A program made the position numbers and the translations under genes. A DNA stretch of 64,000 nt. Source: Branchiostoma belcheri. Taxonomy: Eukaryota; Chordata; Leptocardii; Amphioxiformes; Branchiostomatidae. The notes under the pieces are model-generated. The model did no database searches, had not been told where the DNA came from, and saw only the letters and a program-made list of their open reading frames with translations. Below, piece by piece: positions 22,154 through 33,287 of the stretch; positions within the stretch are counted from its first letter, which is position 1, and each line of letters starts with the position of its first letter. The DNA lies in assembly GCF_001625305.1 (NCBI RefSeq), contig NW_017802392.1:697031-761030 (forward strand). Reading direction: 5' to 3'.

Positions 22154-25100
22154 TCATGTAAATTAAAATAATAACATTATATGAGACTACTGATTGATAG
22201 ATTGCTATATTAGATGGTTTTTAACTAGACATGTCGTGTATTTGTTGAGGTTTTGTTTTTAGTATTGACGAGATTGCTTTGCCAAATTTCAGTTTGCAGA
22301 GACTATAGATAGTGAGAAGTTCTTACTGACAGTATGATTGTCTGTACGCTTCTATGAAGTCCCGGTGTCTACACCATGGAAGAAGTACAGACCCTAGGAA
22401 ATGACGAGACGCTCCTGGCTGAAGTTCGGGCTCTGCAGGACCAGCTCAGCTGCCACGACACGGTTATGTTGGGATTCACATCAGTAAGTCAGAAATGATG
22501 ACTGTTATATTCGGAACCATACTCAGTCACCGTTAACGTTTTGAATTGTCAATTCGTATCCTTGCTCGGGGCAAATCTTCCTTCCTGGATACATATATCC
22601 ATGGACCCATGGTAGGGCATTTTATTATTATTATTTTTTATTCCAAGATGTAATCACCGGACGTGGCACACTCAAGTTTTTTCAACTTATATTATTGCCG
22701 CCACCAACACAGGGGACAAATACATGACAAGACAATACTCATTTACACCTGAGCTAATTATAAGTTAGGAAAGTCGTGTAAAGTGCCTTTCCTAAGGGCA
22801 AAAGATCGGTGGCATGTCAGGACTCGAACCTGGGACTCTCAGTTCCGAGATCTGCCGCTACGCCACACGACCCCATGGTAGGGCATTCAGTCTAGAACCA
22901 ATAAATCATGGGTTTGATTCCACCTATCTGTCCCAATGTTGTTCGTCACTTCACTCAGGTAAAAATGAGTACATAGCTTCGGTCAGGGACACCGCTGTGA
23001 TAGGACGTTAAATGGAGGCCCCTTGTCGAAGAGAGCACTTCCCACGTACGTTGAAGAACCCATCACACCTTTAAAAAAAGGGGGGCATGTCCTGGTTAGC
23101 AATGGTCCAAATTCCACAGCTCACAGTTTGATTCTCGTCAAATCACAAGTATAACAGAGCCATCCGGAAGTTGATACTGGCTAACTGAACCCCAAATATA
23201 AAAAAAAATCATATCCGGAGTATAGTTCCAAACTATATTGTCATGACTTCTATCTGTCACGTGTCCTGGGTGATCTTTGACTCCCAAGTCACGGGATTAC
23301 ATTTCAGAGCTGAAATATTGCGGATGATGAGCGTAAATTTAAGTTATAAGTTCATCTAACTCTTCATTTTTGCAATGACTGTCATTAGAGGCGTCGGGTG
23401 GCGTAGTGGTAGATCATTCGACCGTGGACCCAGAGTCGTACCCGGGACATGTCTGAACATGCGCCCGACGTTGTGCCCTTGGGAAAGGCACTTTACACAA
23501 CCTTCCTCACTCCACCCAGGTGTGAATGGGTACCTAACTTCGGTTGGGGAAAGTCGCATTGAGGTCGTATTGTGGCGCCGAATGGCAGCCGCACAGATCC
23601 TTTCGGCAGTTCCACAAAATGTGGAACAAATATGTATCATGTGTATTATGTGCATTTATTTTTTATGTGTATTATTACCATTCGTATCATCTGATTGTAA
23701 ACCCTGCATCAATTCAGCACTATAAGGCTGCGATTGCACGGGTGATTTTTGGCCAATAAACCATTTATTATATTGTTGCACATCTTTAATACTTGTGTAC
23801 TTTCCTTTTATTAATTCCTAACTCGATTGAAGTATTGTTTGGGTATTAATATGTTAGATTTATATGTTTGGGTTTCAAAATGATGAGTTTTACTTGATTG
23901 ACAGGGTTTGACCCAGCAACAATACTTAGTCAACATTATACGATGGAATTCAATGATGAAAACTGTATATACTTTTCGGAAGTTTGAAATCTTTGATGCC
24001 TTGTTTTCACTTTATTTATCCTGATACAGGGAAGTACCGGTCCCGCTAAGTGTGTTGAGCAGAGCACGTACTCTCTTCATAACAACATCCGTTTTATCGG
24101 CAAGGCTGTAGGTATGCCGAATGAGGTAAGACGATGAACAAACATATGCCGTTCAATAGTATTGATAGACTATTTTTATTTCAGGGAATTCATAAATAAT
24201 ACATAATAAAATTAATACTATTAGTTTAACTCTATATGTATGAGACTGTTTATATCCGTTTGTGATCGTTCGAAGTCGGGTATGATGTTCACTAAAAACA
24301 AAAAAAAGCAACAGCGGAATAAGTTCTACATTGACCTTAGGCTCAGTGGATGGTCTTGCACATATAGGACTATATCTAAATGCCTAAGCGCTAGTTACAG
24401 TACATTCTCCTGCCATACCACATAGTCATTGTCTACAGTATCGACATGTCGATTTTATAGCAGAATTTTACAGACGTTGCACATTGTTTACATTTATTTG
24501 TGTAAAAAAAGTTTACAGTTCTGATGTTTGGTGACAGGGTACAGTACTCTACCCGTACTTGTCATTCCGATTCGCTGTGATCTACCCATTCACTGCCGGC
24601 TGTACACTCGTTGTTCCTGCCAGTGAGTCGCCATCGCCTGTTGAAATCATGCAAATAATTCAAGAGGAGAGGTAAGTAGAGTTATAACATATACATTTTA
24701 ATGTCAAGACTTCCGGGACGGAAGTATTGGTTTGGGTGGTGCTAGTTTATGCTAGCTTTGTATATTTGGGTCCAAATGATTGGGTGGAATTTCGGTTTCG
24801 TTTGATTGACAATGTTTGGCTAGGATGTGATCACCAGTTATGTATAAAACATCTATAATTGCGGATGTCTATGGTACGTTTTGTCAGACAATCGTTTGAG
24901 TAATTTAATGTTGTATCTTTTTTCCAGAGGTTAGAAATCTATGGTTTCTTTTTTTTTTGCGATATATTTTTTTTAATGTTTTAAAGCATCGTCAATGAAT
25001 TATGCAAGAATCCAACATGATAAATGTAACAACGACTTTTAATGATAATGTCATAGAATCGTATTAGAGAGATACTGGGTCAATATTACTGGTTGACGCA

Positions 25101-28100
25101 TTTCGGGTTTATTATTAATCAAAAGCAACCATCTTTCAGTTTCTCCACTTTCTTGCAATTACTTTCCATTTGTCGTCTTTATTTCTTTATCAAGGTGTAA
25201 GGCGATCGGCGTCTTGTTCATGAAAGAATGCCATGGTCTGTTTCATAGTCCGCACTTGGGTGATTACGACCTGTCCTCACTTGAGCGAGGTAACTATAAC
25301 AAATATACTTCTAAAATACTTATGCCTCCGTCACATGCAAACATTTGAAATCATTTTTGCCATATGTTTTCAAGTCCATTATTTCATTGCACAATTTTGT
25401 ATATCTTTTCCTAACGTTACAAGTATGTCGAAATTTCCGCCAATTCAGCAAGTAAGCTTCTAAGCAGCATGTAGACTAACGGAAGCCGCTTCTCTATTCT
25501 TTATACTTTTAATCATTAACGTCAGTAAAATTGAAAGGTATAATTTTGGGAATCTGCAAATGGAATGTATGAAGAAAGACCAGAATCCTATAGTCACGTT
25601 AACTTACCACCTCTACATGTCCATTTCAAGTTTAAAAAAAACACTTTTTATTGATTTCTTTGCAGTGCTTGTCACAGGCAACGTCACACCGAAGGGTCTT
25701 GTTGACCACGCTGCCAAAGTTCTGCCGTCAGCAAAGTTGTTTGTTAGTGTTGTCCTATTTACTACATATGAAATATTTTCTATAATAACTGACATTGCAT
25801 TTCCTGCTTTGGGTACGCTCGATGGATATCATTTTTATAGCTTCACGATGCCGAAAACGAGAATTTTTTTCAAAATCAGGGACATTGTGCTTAAATGCGG
25901 TTTAAGGTAATGAGAAACAGATGATGATGATAATGCTAAACGAAAGGGGAAACAAACAAACAAGATGTTGCCAGGAATTAGGAAGACCCGTACTGAAGGA
26001 ATCATAACAAACTGTACTAGAGAGGTAAGTCTGATAACGGTTGCTTAGAACCTTGATTAGGCCTGTATCTTCTATCATTTGTATTGTATAGTGATCTATA
26101 CCATTCGGCGTAACACACCAGCTTCGTACTACTAGGCACGCAGCGCGGTGGTAGCTGGCTACATTACATCGAACGACGTGTTACACCTAGACTTGGAACA
26201 TCTAAATCTAAACATTATCTGACGCAATGTAATAATAATGCCCCTGTGTTTAATGAGGACGAGTTCCACCCTGTAATAAGGAGGAATGAACTTTACGAAC
26301 ACCCAAATCCTTGGTTCATAACTCTGAAGGCTTTCTGAACTTGGTAAATCAAACTTTTTGCTACAAAGTGCATTCGAATGTCCGTAACCGCTATGAAAAT
26401 CATTGGCACATTAAAGGCTTACAGTGCGGTAATGATCAACAGAGTTTTGACGTATCTATTGTTCCCATTGATCCATGATAAAGGTTTGCTATGGCGGCAC
26501 GGAGTTCATGTTTTTGACATCAACGGCAGCTGAGATGGTTGCGAAAGGAAAAGGGGCCACTGTGGGCAAGCTGTTACAGCATGCGGAGGTACGTAATGTT
26601 ACTGCTACTTCACAACTTTCATATCATCTTTGGCTTTGGAAGACTTACGTAGGGATTAATATATATTTTTAGCTTTAGTCTGACTGATACAAACGGCAGA
26701 AGATTGTGATTAAATAAGGCATTTTACTACACTTGCATTATTTTAGGAATGTCCAGTAGATGGCAAACTTATTTGATCAACTACCAGTAGAGCCTGTATA
26801 CTATTCCCAGTAATGTAGTTAGTTAAAGTCCTCCCCGCAACCATTAGCATGGCTATGGTCGCATATGGCGGCGCCCATCTCCGTTTCTATAGCCCCTGGG
26901 CCACACAGTCCAATCACTACAGCAGGGGGCTAGTCCACTGGTAGTGGTGTGTGTTTAACTCCAATACTCTTTCTCAAATGCTGAGTGATAAGCAGAGAAA
27001 GCAGTGTGTAGCATTTTTAAAGCCTTTGGTATGACTCGGCCGGGGATCGAACTCACGACCATCCGAATGCAAGGCGAGAACTCTACCCACTTGGCCATCG
27101 CACCGGTAATACACGTATTCACAATTCCAAAAATCATTTGCATGACAAATTGAGTCTAGACTGCGTTTGTTTTTAATTTTGAAATTTAGTCACTATCTTT
27201 TATGAGGTCTTTTTGCCTTTTTCGAATTACTAGATAAAGATTGTCGGCAAAGATGGCCAGGTTGTACCACTAGGCCAGGAGGGAGAGGTGCTTGTGAGGG
27301 CGTACTCTCTATTCAACTGTTACCGTGCAGACAAGGAGAAAACAGCTAAAGCGCTGACAGGTGACGGATGGTACAAAACAGGGTATGTACAGCACACATG
27401 GTCATAACGAAGGTACGTTAGAGATGTGAAGATAAAGGAAACCATTGTGATATTGTGCATTTACCTCGGGTGTACAGCTTTTAGGTGGAAGCACAACAAA
27501 TGCAAGTAAAATGCTAGACCAAAGGTGAATCTAGTTAGCAAAGTGGCATGCACCAGTACCGGTGCAATATCTTAACTTAACGTTAAACATATCTTACACA
27601 TTTATTCTTCATACCGTCTTTACTATATCTATGAAAAATGGAGGTACTGATTTTGGTCTGCCTGTATCTGTTTTTCTATTATTCATGCGAAATGCTTTGA
27701 TTTATTATTGGCAAATGATGACAACCTCCTATTGTGTAATATGTAAGTTGGTAAACCGTTAACACCACTATTATGTATTTATGCATATGTTAATGTTGAG
27801 CTCATTTGCATAATTGTTATAAATTGTTGAAATGGAACTTTGTCAAGGGATAGGACTTGACCATATCAAATCATTTTTTTAAATTTATTTATGATTTCTC
27901 AACTCTCAATGAATTTCTTAGTTGAGAAAACCAAAGATAGATTATGATAATTATAAAATCATTTCCATGATCTGCATTCTCATTTGATGATAACAGATTC
28001 GCCTCTTGGCTTTCATATCCCTCGGCAAAGGTAACGATAACCTGATGGAAGCGACTGGATCTCTTTTTGTAATTTTTACCAATTTAATTTGTCGCTTCTC

Positions 28101-31100
28101 GGATCACACTGTCTATTTTATTCTTATTTGCAAAAAAAAAAGAAATTGTTCTAAATAAACTGCAAAATGCTCAATGAAAGACATATTTTGCATTTTGGCC
28201 CCTATGGTTAAAGAAAGTAATTTTCTTCCTAGTTCTTAGATTTTACACTTTCAATGAAACAAAATTGTATTGTTACATTGAAAAACTTGTTTTAATCATA
28301 AACCAGCCTAGTATGTTCCCTTTACGGCTCATATTGTAACATTTTAGGCTAACATGGGTTGCCTTGGCCTGTTTTTTTTTTATTTCGCCCTGTCGCTTTA
28401 TATTTCTTTTTTAAAAAATCCGAGAAACACCAAATTAAAAGTACTGCAACATTTCTGATTTCTGTACAAGCAGAGATGTTGGTGCTCTTGATGAAAAAGG
28501 TGTGCTGAAACTTTTGGGAAGAGTTTCGGTGAGAATAAGTTTACTATATATTACTTTGTTACTGTCCTTTGTTTTGTTTTACTATTAGCCATGCACATTT
28601 GGCATAATTTGAAGTAGTAGCAGCAATAACACCCACCCCTTCACAAAGAGTAAGTTATTTATCCAATCCATTGAAGACATGTAGTGGGGTCGTGTGGCGT
28701 AGCGGCAGAGTGTTCGACTCGGAATCAAGAGGTCTTGGGTTGGAGTGTTGACATGTCACCAATCTTGTGCCCTTGGGAAAGGCACTTTACACGACTTTCC
28801 TCACTTTGCTTAGGTTAAAATGAGTATTCTAATGTCCCCTGTGTTTGTGGTTGCATTGATACAAGGTGAACAACTTGAGTGGGTCGTCACCACGTCTTGT
28901 GACTAGATGTTGGAATATTTAAAAAAATGTAGTGACGAAAGTATTTAGGGTGGCGCTCGTTCAGGGTGGGTTGGTATATTTTGGGGTAGAAGGATGCTGT
29001 TGTCGACTACGTAAGTCATAAAATTACTACAACTGTATAGAAGTTGGTGTATATTAGGTTTTAGTTGATTGACAATTTAACCAGGTATGTCCTGTGTTTT
29101 AACTATGAATGTGTAACCTGTATTGAATTATCATGGTATTGAATATACACCATGGCAAGATATCTGAGTAAGTTACTCCATACAATTAATATATCAACAA
29201 CCCATAATATAAAGTAATCCATTATCGTAAAACATGTCTACATTCCATGCCTTAAAATATGACTTCCGCTGAACAATTATTGGCATCTTAGAAGTTTTGA
29301 ATGTCTGATTCTTGTTTAATAATGGCAGATAACATTGTTCTGTCCACAATCTCTATGGATCTTCTGCAGGACATGATCATAAGAGATTCCTACAACGTGC
29401 ACCCCACTGTCATCGAGTCATCTTTGTCCAAGCATCCTAAGGTGCAAGATGTCAGGGTAAAATATGATATTTCTTGAATGAATAATCTATTGCAATACAA
29501 CATTACAAGCAAGATACTAAGAATAGATGCTTATGATTTGTAGCCGTTGTATGTTGCATTGTAATATTGCCGTTATATGTTGCATTGTAATTTTTAGGGT
29601 GTAGGGAAACATAAGTTAAATATATCCATGGACACCCAGGGAAGTCCAAAATCCTCACGAAGTAAAATAGTGTTTTATCTTAATGTATTGACCAATGTAA
29701 CGCACGATACTATTTATTCCATCAGGTCGTTAGCGTGCCTGATCCGGCCAGTGTGGAGGAGATCTGTGCATGCATCATGTAAATGAATTTTTATACTTAC
29801 ATAGAGCTGACACGCTTCAAAGACCAGACCATCACAATTAGCATTTAAACGAATGGGAGGATGGTAGAAAGCTATTCGACCAATGAGAAGTATTTTCCCT
29901 TTTAAAAGTTGATATTTTTTTTAACGGGTGTTAATGGGCTTTCTGATCGGTGTATTGCTTCTTTTGCAAACCTTATATTGTTTACACACCTGCTGTTTCA
30001 TTAGGCATGTACTGAGATACTAAATGTATTACTGTCAAAGAGATGTAGGGGCAGCTTAATCTGATTCAGGAATTCCATTCATCATATTCCCTTATCAGCA
30101 CTGAAGATAAACCTGCAGAATCCAGAACCGTGATTCATCCAGAGCCATGTTGAAGCAATGTTATGGATAGTCTACGTGAATCCAGAACAGTGCTTGGGAT
30201 ACGCAAAGACTATCCAGGACAGTGCCTAAAATCATTAAGACATATAGCTGTACGGATCTGGATACTATAACTTTCAAACAACACAGAAAGATACTGGGTG
30301 GTTACAAAAACTACGCTATTGTCTATAAACGTCACTGTTTTTTGTCACTATAACATTTGTACATGGATCTGTTTCAGCCTGAATGAGGGGCAAATCGCGG
30401 ACTCTCAGGAGATGACGACGTTCTGTGCAGAGATCGGGGTAAGGAGAAAAAAACAGAGCTATTTAATTTGAATGAAAATACTTAAAAGGAGTTGTTAAAT
30501 GAAATTTTACGGAGCCCAACGGTGCGTAACCGCTACTGAAGGCTACTCGTAACACATCTAACATGTGCTACAGAAATGACAAAATACGAAAGAATAATAT
30601 TTACGTAACCAGATAGAGATCGTAAAGTTGTATGAAGGTCAAAAGAGTTAATTGTGCTATGGTGTAATTGTAAGGGGATTCTGAGACAGTTAATTGAAGT
30701 CATTAGCGCAAACCATATCTTAATTCAGGAAGTTAAAATTTCTTGTTTCCTCAGCTCGTTCCCATAGAAACGCCCGGCTATTTCCTCTTCATGGACGCGT
30801 TTCCGATGACATCGACACAGCGTAAGGTAGGCGGGATAAATACTACCGCCTGGTTTCTCTGTTTAGTATATGTGGATAGTCTAGGCCATCTAGGCCGTGT
30901 TTAAGTGAAATCATTCAAGGCGGTTTACATGTGGTTTACCCCGAAGCCGGTTTCAAGTGGCTCCATCTGAACGCTCCGAAATCACATTTAAAGCGCCTCG
31001 ATCCCAAGCCACTTCTAGAGGTGGTTTCGAATCGGTTTCCCCGCATCGCGATTTGTGTCTGAACGCAATGTGATTTCAATGTGACTTTGCCTGGTCATGG

Positions 31101-31924
31101 ATTACGGGGTGATATTTCTTTATTTATATGCAATACCAACTTTTACGTGGCAGCAACTTAAAGAGCAGTAATGGTCAAATAATGTGTCCGTTCTAGGGCG
31201 AGCTTCACCGCCTCTGGCGGGACCACGTCGGCATTCGGCCGAGATACGCTGGGAGGGGGCGAGGTCGTTGACCTCTGACATTAATAACACGCCACCTTGC
31301 GTGTTATCGTCAAACAGCAATAAATGTAGCTCAAGCGAATTGTATTCGGACACGGTTTCAGAGGAGTGTGTGGCACGTGGACCAGATGTGAGGAATGTGA
31401 GTTACCCGATTCGCGGTTTGGGTGATTTCACTTAAACACGGCTCTAGTTTATTGAAAGTTGTTGACTAATTACAGAAAACTATTTTAAAGGTTCGAGTCC
31501 AGCTGTCAAGCAATAAATTGGTAGATAATGGGCTTAACTAATAATCGTATTATCACAGCTAACACCATTATGAAGCTCTTCATAATGGTGTTAGCTGTGA
31601 TAATACGATTTTAATATTTCTCATTCTCTCCTTCCCATTTTAGAATTTTAAAATCCATACAATTAGATTTCATTGTACGTTTCTATGTATTTCATTTAGT
31701 TAAGTTCTTTTACTTTGGTAGCATATCTAAGTTAATTAAATCTCTAAGTTAATTAATTGCCAATTCTCATTAGTGTCTGATTATGAATTAAAAAAAAACA
31801 AACAAACCGGTATTTGCGGAAGTGAGGGTTGAGATACGTCTGTTCTTTCCTCATGAAATAGGTTGACCGGAAGAAGTTAAGATTGGTCGCCATCGACAGA
31901 CTTGGTCTGAAGAAAGAAGCCTGA
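18179..31924 (+). CDS. ACSF2-like acyl-CoA synthetase (AMP-binding enzyme), 18 exons
   Basis: Exons: 18179-18331, 19385-19513, 20231-20293, 20992-21119, 21727-21774, 22360-22483, 24030-24125, 24538-24671, 25195-25289, 25666-25742, 26484-26588, 27234-27382, 28474-28528, 29370-29456, 29726-29778, 30378-30438, 30755-30826 and 31862-31924. They sum to 1692 nt (563 aa plus stop) with consistent phases. The family makes acyl-AMP and then acyl-CoA from fatty acids. Landmarks in order are SYLRGAAEDPLLDVTFGQLL (ACSF2-like N-terminus), SCHDTVMLGFTSGSTGPAK (P-loop), CYGGTEF (YGxTE), GWYKTGDVGALDEKG (ATP-ribose Asp), GRVSDMIIRDSYNVHP (hinge), VEEICACI and PMTSTQRK with C-terminal lysines. The P-loop P, hinge K and GGE, and the G before the A10 lysine are changed, so activity is uncertain. 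No mitochondrial presequence follows from this ATG. An acceptor at 18159 implies an unseen 5' UTR exon. Confidence 0.88.
18401..18906 (-). mobile_element. CpG-rich foldback MITE family M2, copy 2
   Basis: Ends are TCACAACCCGCCGTAC and GTACGGCGGGTTGTGA. The interior matches copy 1 in reverse orientation, without the 97-bp internal duplication. It lies in intron 1 of the ACSF2-like gene. Confidence 0.8.
19779..20086 (+). mobile_element. Harbinger-type MITE, copy D
   Basis: Left end GTCCAAAGCAAGTGATTTTC and right end GGATGTCATCCATTATTGCT plus GTGGCC are imperfect inverted repeats, flanked by TTA on both sides. The interior shares GCGCATTAATTTTCGCC with copy C. In ACSF2-like intron 2. Confidence 0.78.
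21384..21586. mobile_element. Foldback MITE
   Basis: About 70-bp arms: GAATAGCAAAGTTCTTTTTA then TCACAACCATTTA and CAAGCCGACGTTT, inverted at the right end (AAACGTCGGCTTG ... GAACTTTGCTATTC). In ACSF2-like intron 4. Confidence 0.88.
22640..22875 (-). repeat. tRNA-derived SINE family S1
   Basis: Minus-strand head GGGGTCGTGTGGCGTAGCGG, B-box-like CAGGTTCGAGTCCTG, core GAAAGGCACTTTACACGACT and tail TGATTACATCTTGGAATAAA. In ACSF2-like intron 6. Confidence 0.85.
23385..23600 (+). repeat. tRNA-derived SINE family S1, diverged
   Basis: Head GGCGTCGGGTGGCGTAGTGG with core GTGCCCTTGGGAAAGGCACT and CACTCCACCCAGGTGTGAAT. In ACSF2-like intron 6, 500 bases after the previous copy and in the opposite orientation. 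Confidence 0.8.
24030..24125 (+). CDS. ACSF2-like exon 7: second half of AMP-binding P-loop
   Basis: Exon 6 ends GFTS and this exon starts GSTGPAK, so an intron splits the signature TSGSTGPAK at the serine. The family consensus is T(S/T)G(S/T)TGxPKG. Here the conserved Pro is Ala, the Lys is kept and the following Gly is Cys. It is followed by a typical helix, STYSLHNNIRFIGKAVG, that pairs with the ACSF2 HYNIVNN segment. Phase 0 at both ends. Confidence 0.85.
26830..27106 (-). repeat. tRNA-derived SINE family S2
   Basis: The minus-strand head CGGTGCGATGGCCAAGTGGG has an A box, and a near-perfect B box GAGTTCGATCC follows. The body ACTACCAGTGGACTAGCCCC matches the copy at 10552. In ACSF2-like intron 11. 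Confidence 0.85.
28684..28925 (+). repeat. tRNA-derived SINE family S1
   Basis: Head GTGGGGTCGTGTGGCGTAGC, core GCCCTTGGGAAAGGCACTTT, tail GACTAGATGTTGGAATATTT. In ACSF2-like intron 13. Confidence 0.85.
30894..31442 (+). mobile_element. 549-bp MITE with TCTAG target duplication
   Basis: The ends GCCGTGTTTAAGTGAAATCA and TGATTTCACTTAAACACGGC are perfect 20-bp inverted repeats, flanked on both sides by TCTAG. The interior has no coding match. A 5-bp duplication is not diagnostic of one superfamily. In ACSF2-like intron 17. Confidence 0.85.
31543..31610. repeat. Perfect 33-bp inverted repeat with 2-base spacer
   Basis: AATCGTATTATCACAGCTAA plus 13 bases (31543-31575) is exactly inverted at 31578-31610. 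It lies 250 bases before the ACSF2-like terminal exon. Confidence 0.97.
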
Positions 31925-32366
31925 AGCCTGTCGGCAGCGCAGACAGTTTTCATCCCGTAATTCGGGTTTATTTCCGGACTTATTTTCATATATCAACAAT
32001 CTTACTAATATTGTAAGCTACAGGTAAAAAAATGTAACAAAGGCGTAGTAGGCATCGTGGAACCATCGGTTTTAACCCTGAGAACTAGAGACAGAATTAT
32101 GGGAACTAGAGGCAAAATTATGGGAAATGGGGCCAGAATTGTCGGACAGGCAGAATTCTGTAGACTTCTGCAAAATTAGGTTAATCCCCAAGAGCTCAAC
32201 GATGGCAATGTCGGAATTAAACTGGAGGCTATATTAATCAATTATATTGCAAACTGTAATAAGAATTTAAGATATTCACTATAATCGACTCGTCTGTTAA
32301 TCAGACGTTTACAGTAGGAGTTCTTTGCCATTTTGGAATTTTATAATTAATTTTATTTAATTTCGT
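31798..32366 (+). repeat. Duplicated block, left copy (contains real terminal exon)
   Basis: Starts AACAAACAAACCGGTATTTG and ends TTTCGT exactly at the N gap. It is near-identical to 32742-33287. It differs by a 23-base tandem duplication (ACTAGAGACAG / ACTAGAGGCAA) and scattered substitutions. Confidence 0.95.
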
Positions 32367-32386
32367 NNNNNNNNNNNNNNNNNNNN
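32367..32386. other. Assembly gap (20 N)
   Basis: Twenty N bases join two contigs. The sequence to the left of the gap reappears to the right after about 350 unrelated bases. Confidence 1.
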
Positions 32387-32741
32387 TCTTCCAAAAAACT
32401 TGGCATCTCTTAACCATGGGCAAAAACATCTGGAACCACTTATAAAAACCACCCCGTATCTGCATGAACTTTTTTGAACCCCACTGCTATTCCAAACAAC
32501 GCGTTTTTCTGGACCATTCCAATTCGCCTCGTAATTGTAGGGGTGCGTCTGCGATATTACATTGACCGCGAAAGCAGCAACGCCAAAAATACACATTCGT
32601 GCATCAACACGGGCATGCCCGCAGACGGCGTATAAAATTGCGTGCCGATTACACAAAGAGAACCCAGTGTTTTGACTGCGAACATGAAAAATCAGCCGAT
32701 TACAACACTCCGTCCGGAGGTCCTGACCTCCTTCACGGAGT

Positions 32742-33287
32742 AACAAACAAACCGGTATTTGCGGAAGTGAGGGTTGAGATAAGTATGTTCTTTCCTCATG
32801 AAATAGGTTGACCGGAAGAAGTTAAGATTGGTCGCCATCGACAGACTTGGTCTGAAGAAAGAAGCCTGAAGCCTGTCGGCAGCGCAGACAGTTTTCATCC
32901 CGTAATTCGGGTTTATTTCCGGACTTATTTTCATATATCAACAATCTTACTAATATTGTAAGCTACAGGTAAAAAAATGTAACAAAGGCGTAGTAGGCAT
33001 CGTGGAACCATCGGTTTTAACCCTGAGAACTAGAGGCAGAATTATGGGAAATGGGGCCAGAATTGTCGGACAGGCAGAATTCTGTAGACTTCTGCAAAAT
33101 TAGGTTAATCCCCAAGAGCTCAACGATGGCAATGTCGGAATTAAACTGGAGGCTATATTAATCAATTATATTGCAAAATGTAATAAGAATTTAAGATATT
33201 CACTATAATCGACTCGTCTGTTAATCAGACGTTTACAGTAGGAGTTCTTTGCCATTTGGAATTTTATAATTATTTTATTAATTTCGT
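32742..33287 (+). repeat. Duplicated block, right copy
   Basis: Right-hand partner of 31798-32366. It continues past TTTCGT into unique DNA (CTTGATATAGGGTTTTATAA), whereas the left copy stops at the gap. Confidence 0.95.
32807..32869 (+). pseudogene. Second copy of the ACSF2-like terminal exon
   Basis: Identical in coding potential to 31862-31924 (VDRKKLRLVAIDRLGLKKEA then stop), with the same acceptor context and about 550 bp of flanking sequence repeated. It lies past the 20-N gap and has no other exons near it. It is either an unmerged haplotype or a real partial 3' duplication. As placed it is not needed by the gene model. Confidence 0.8.
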
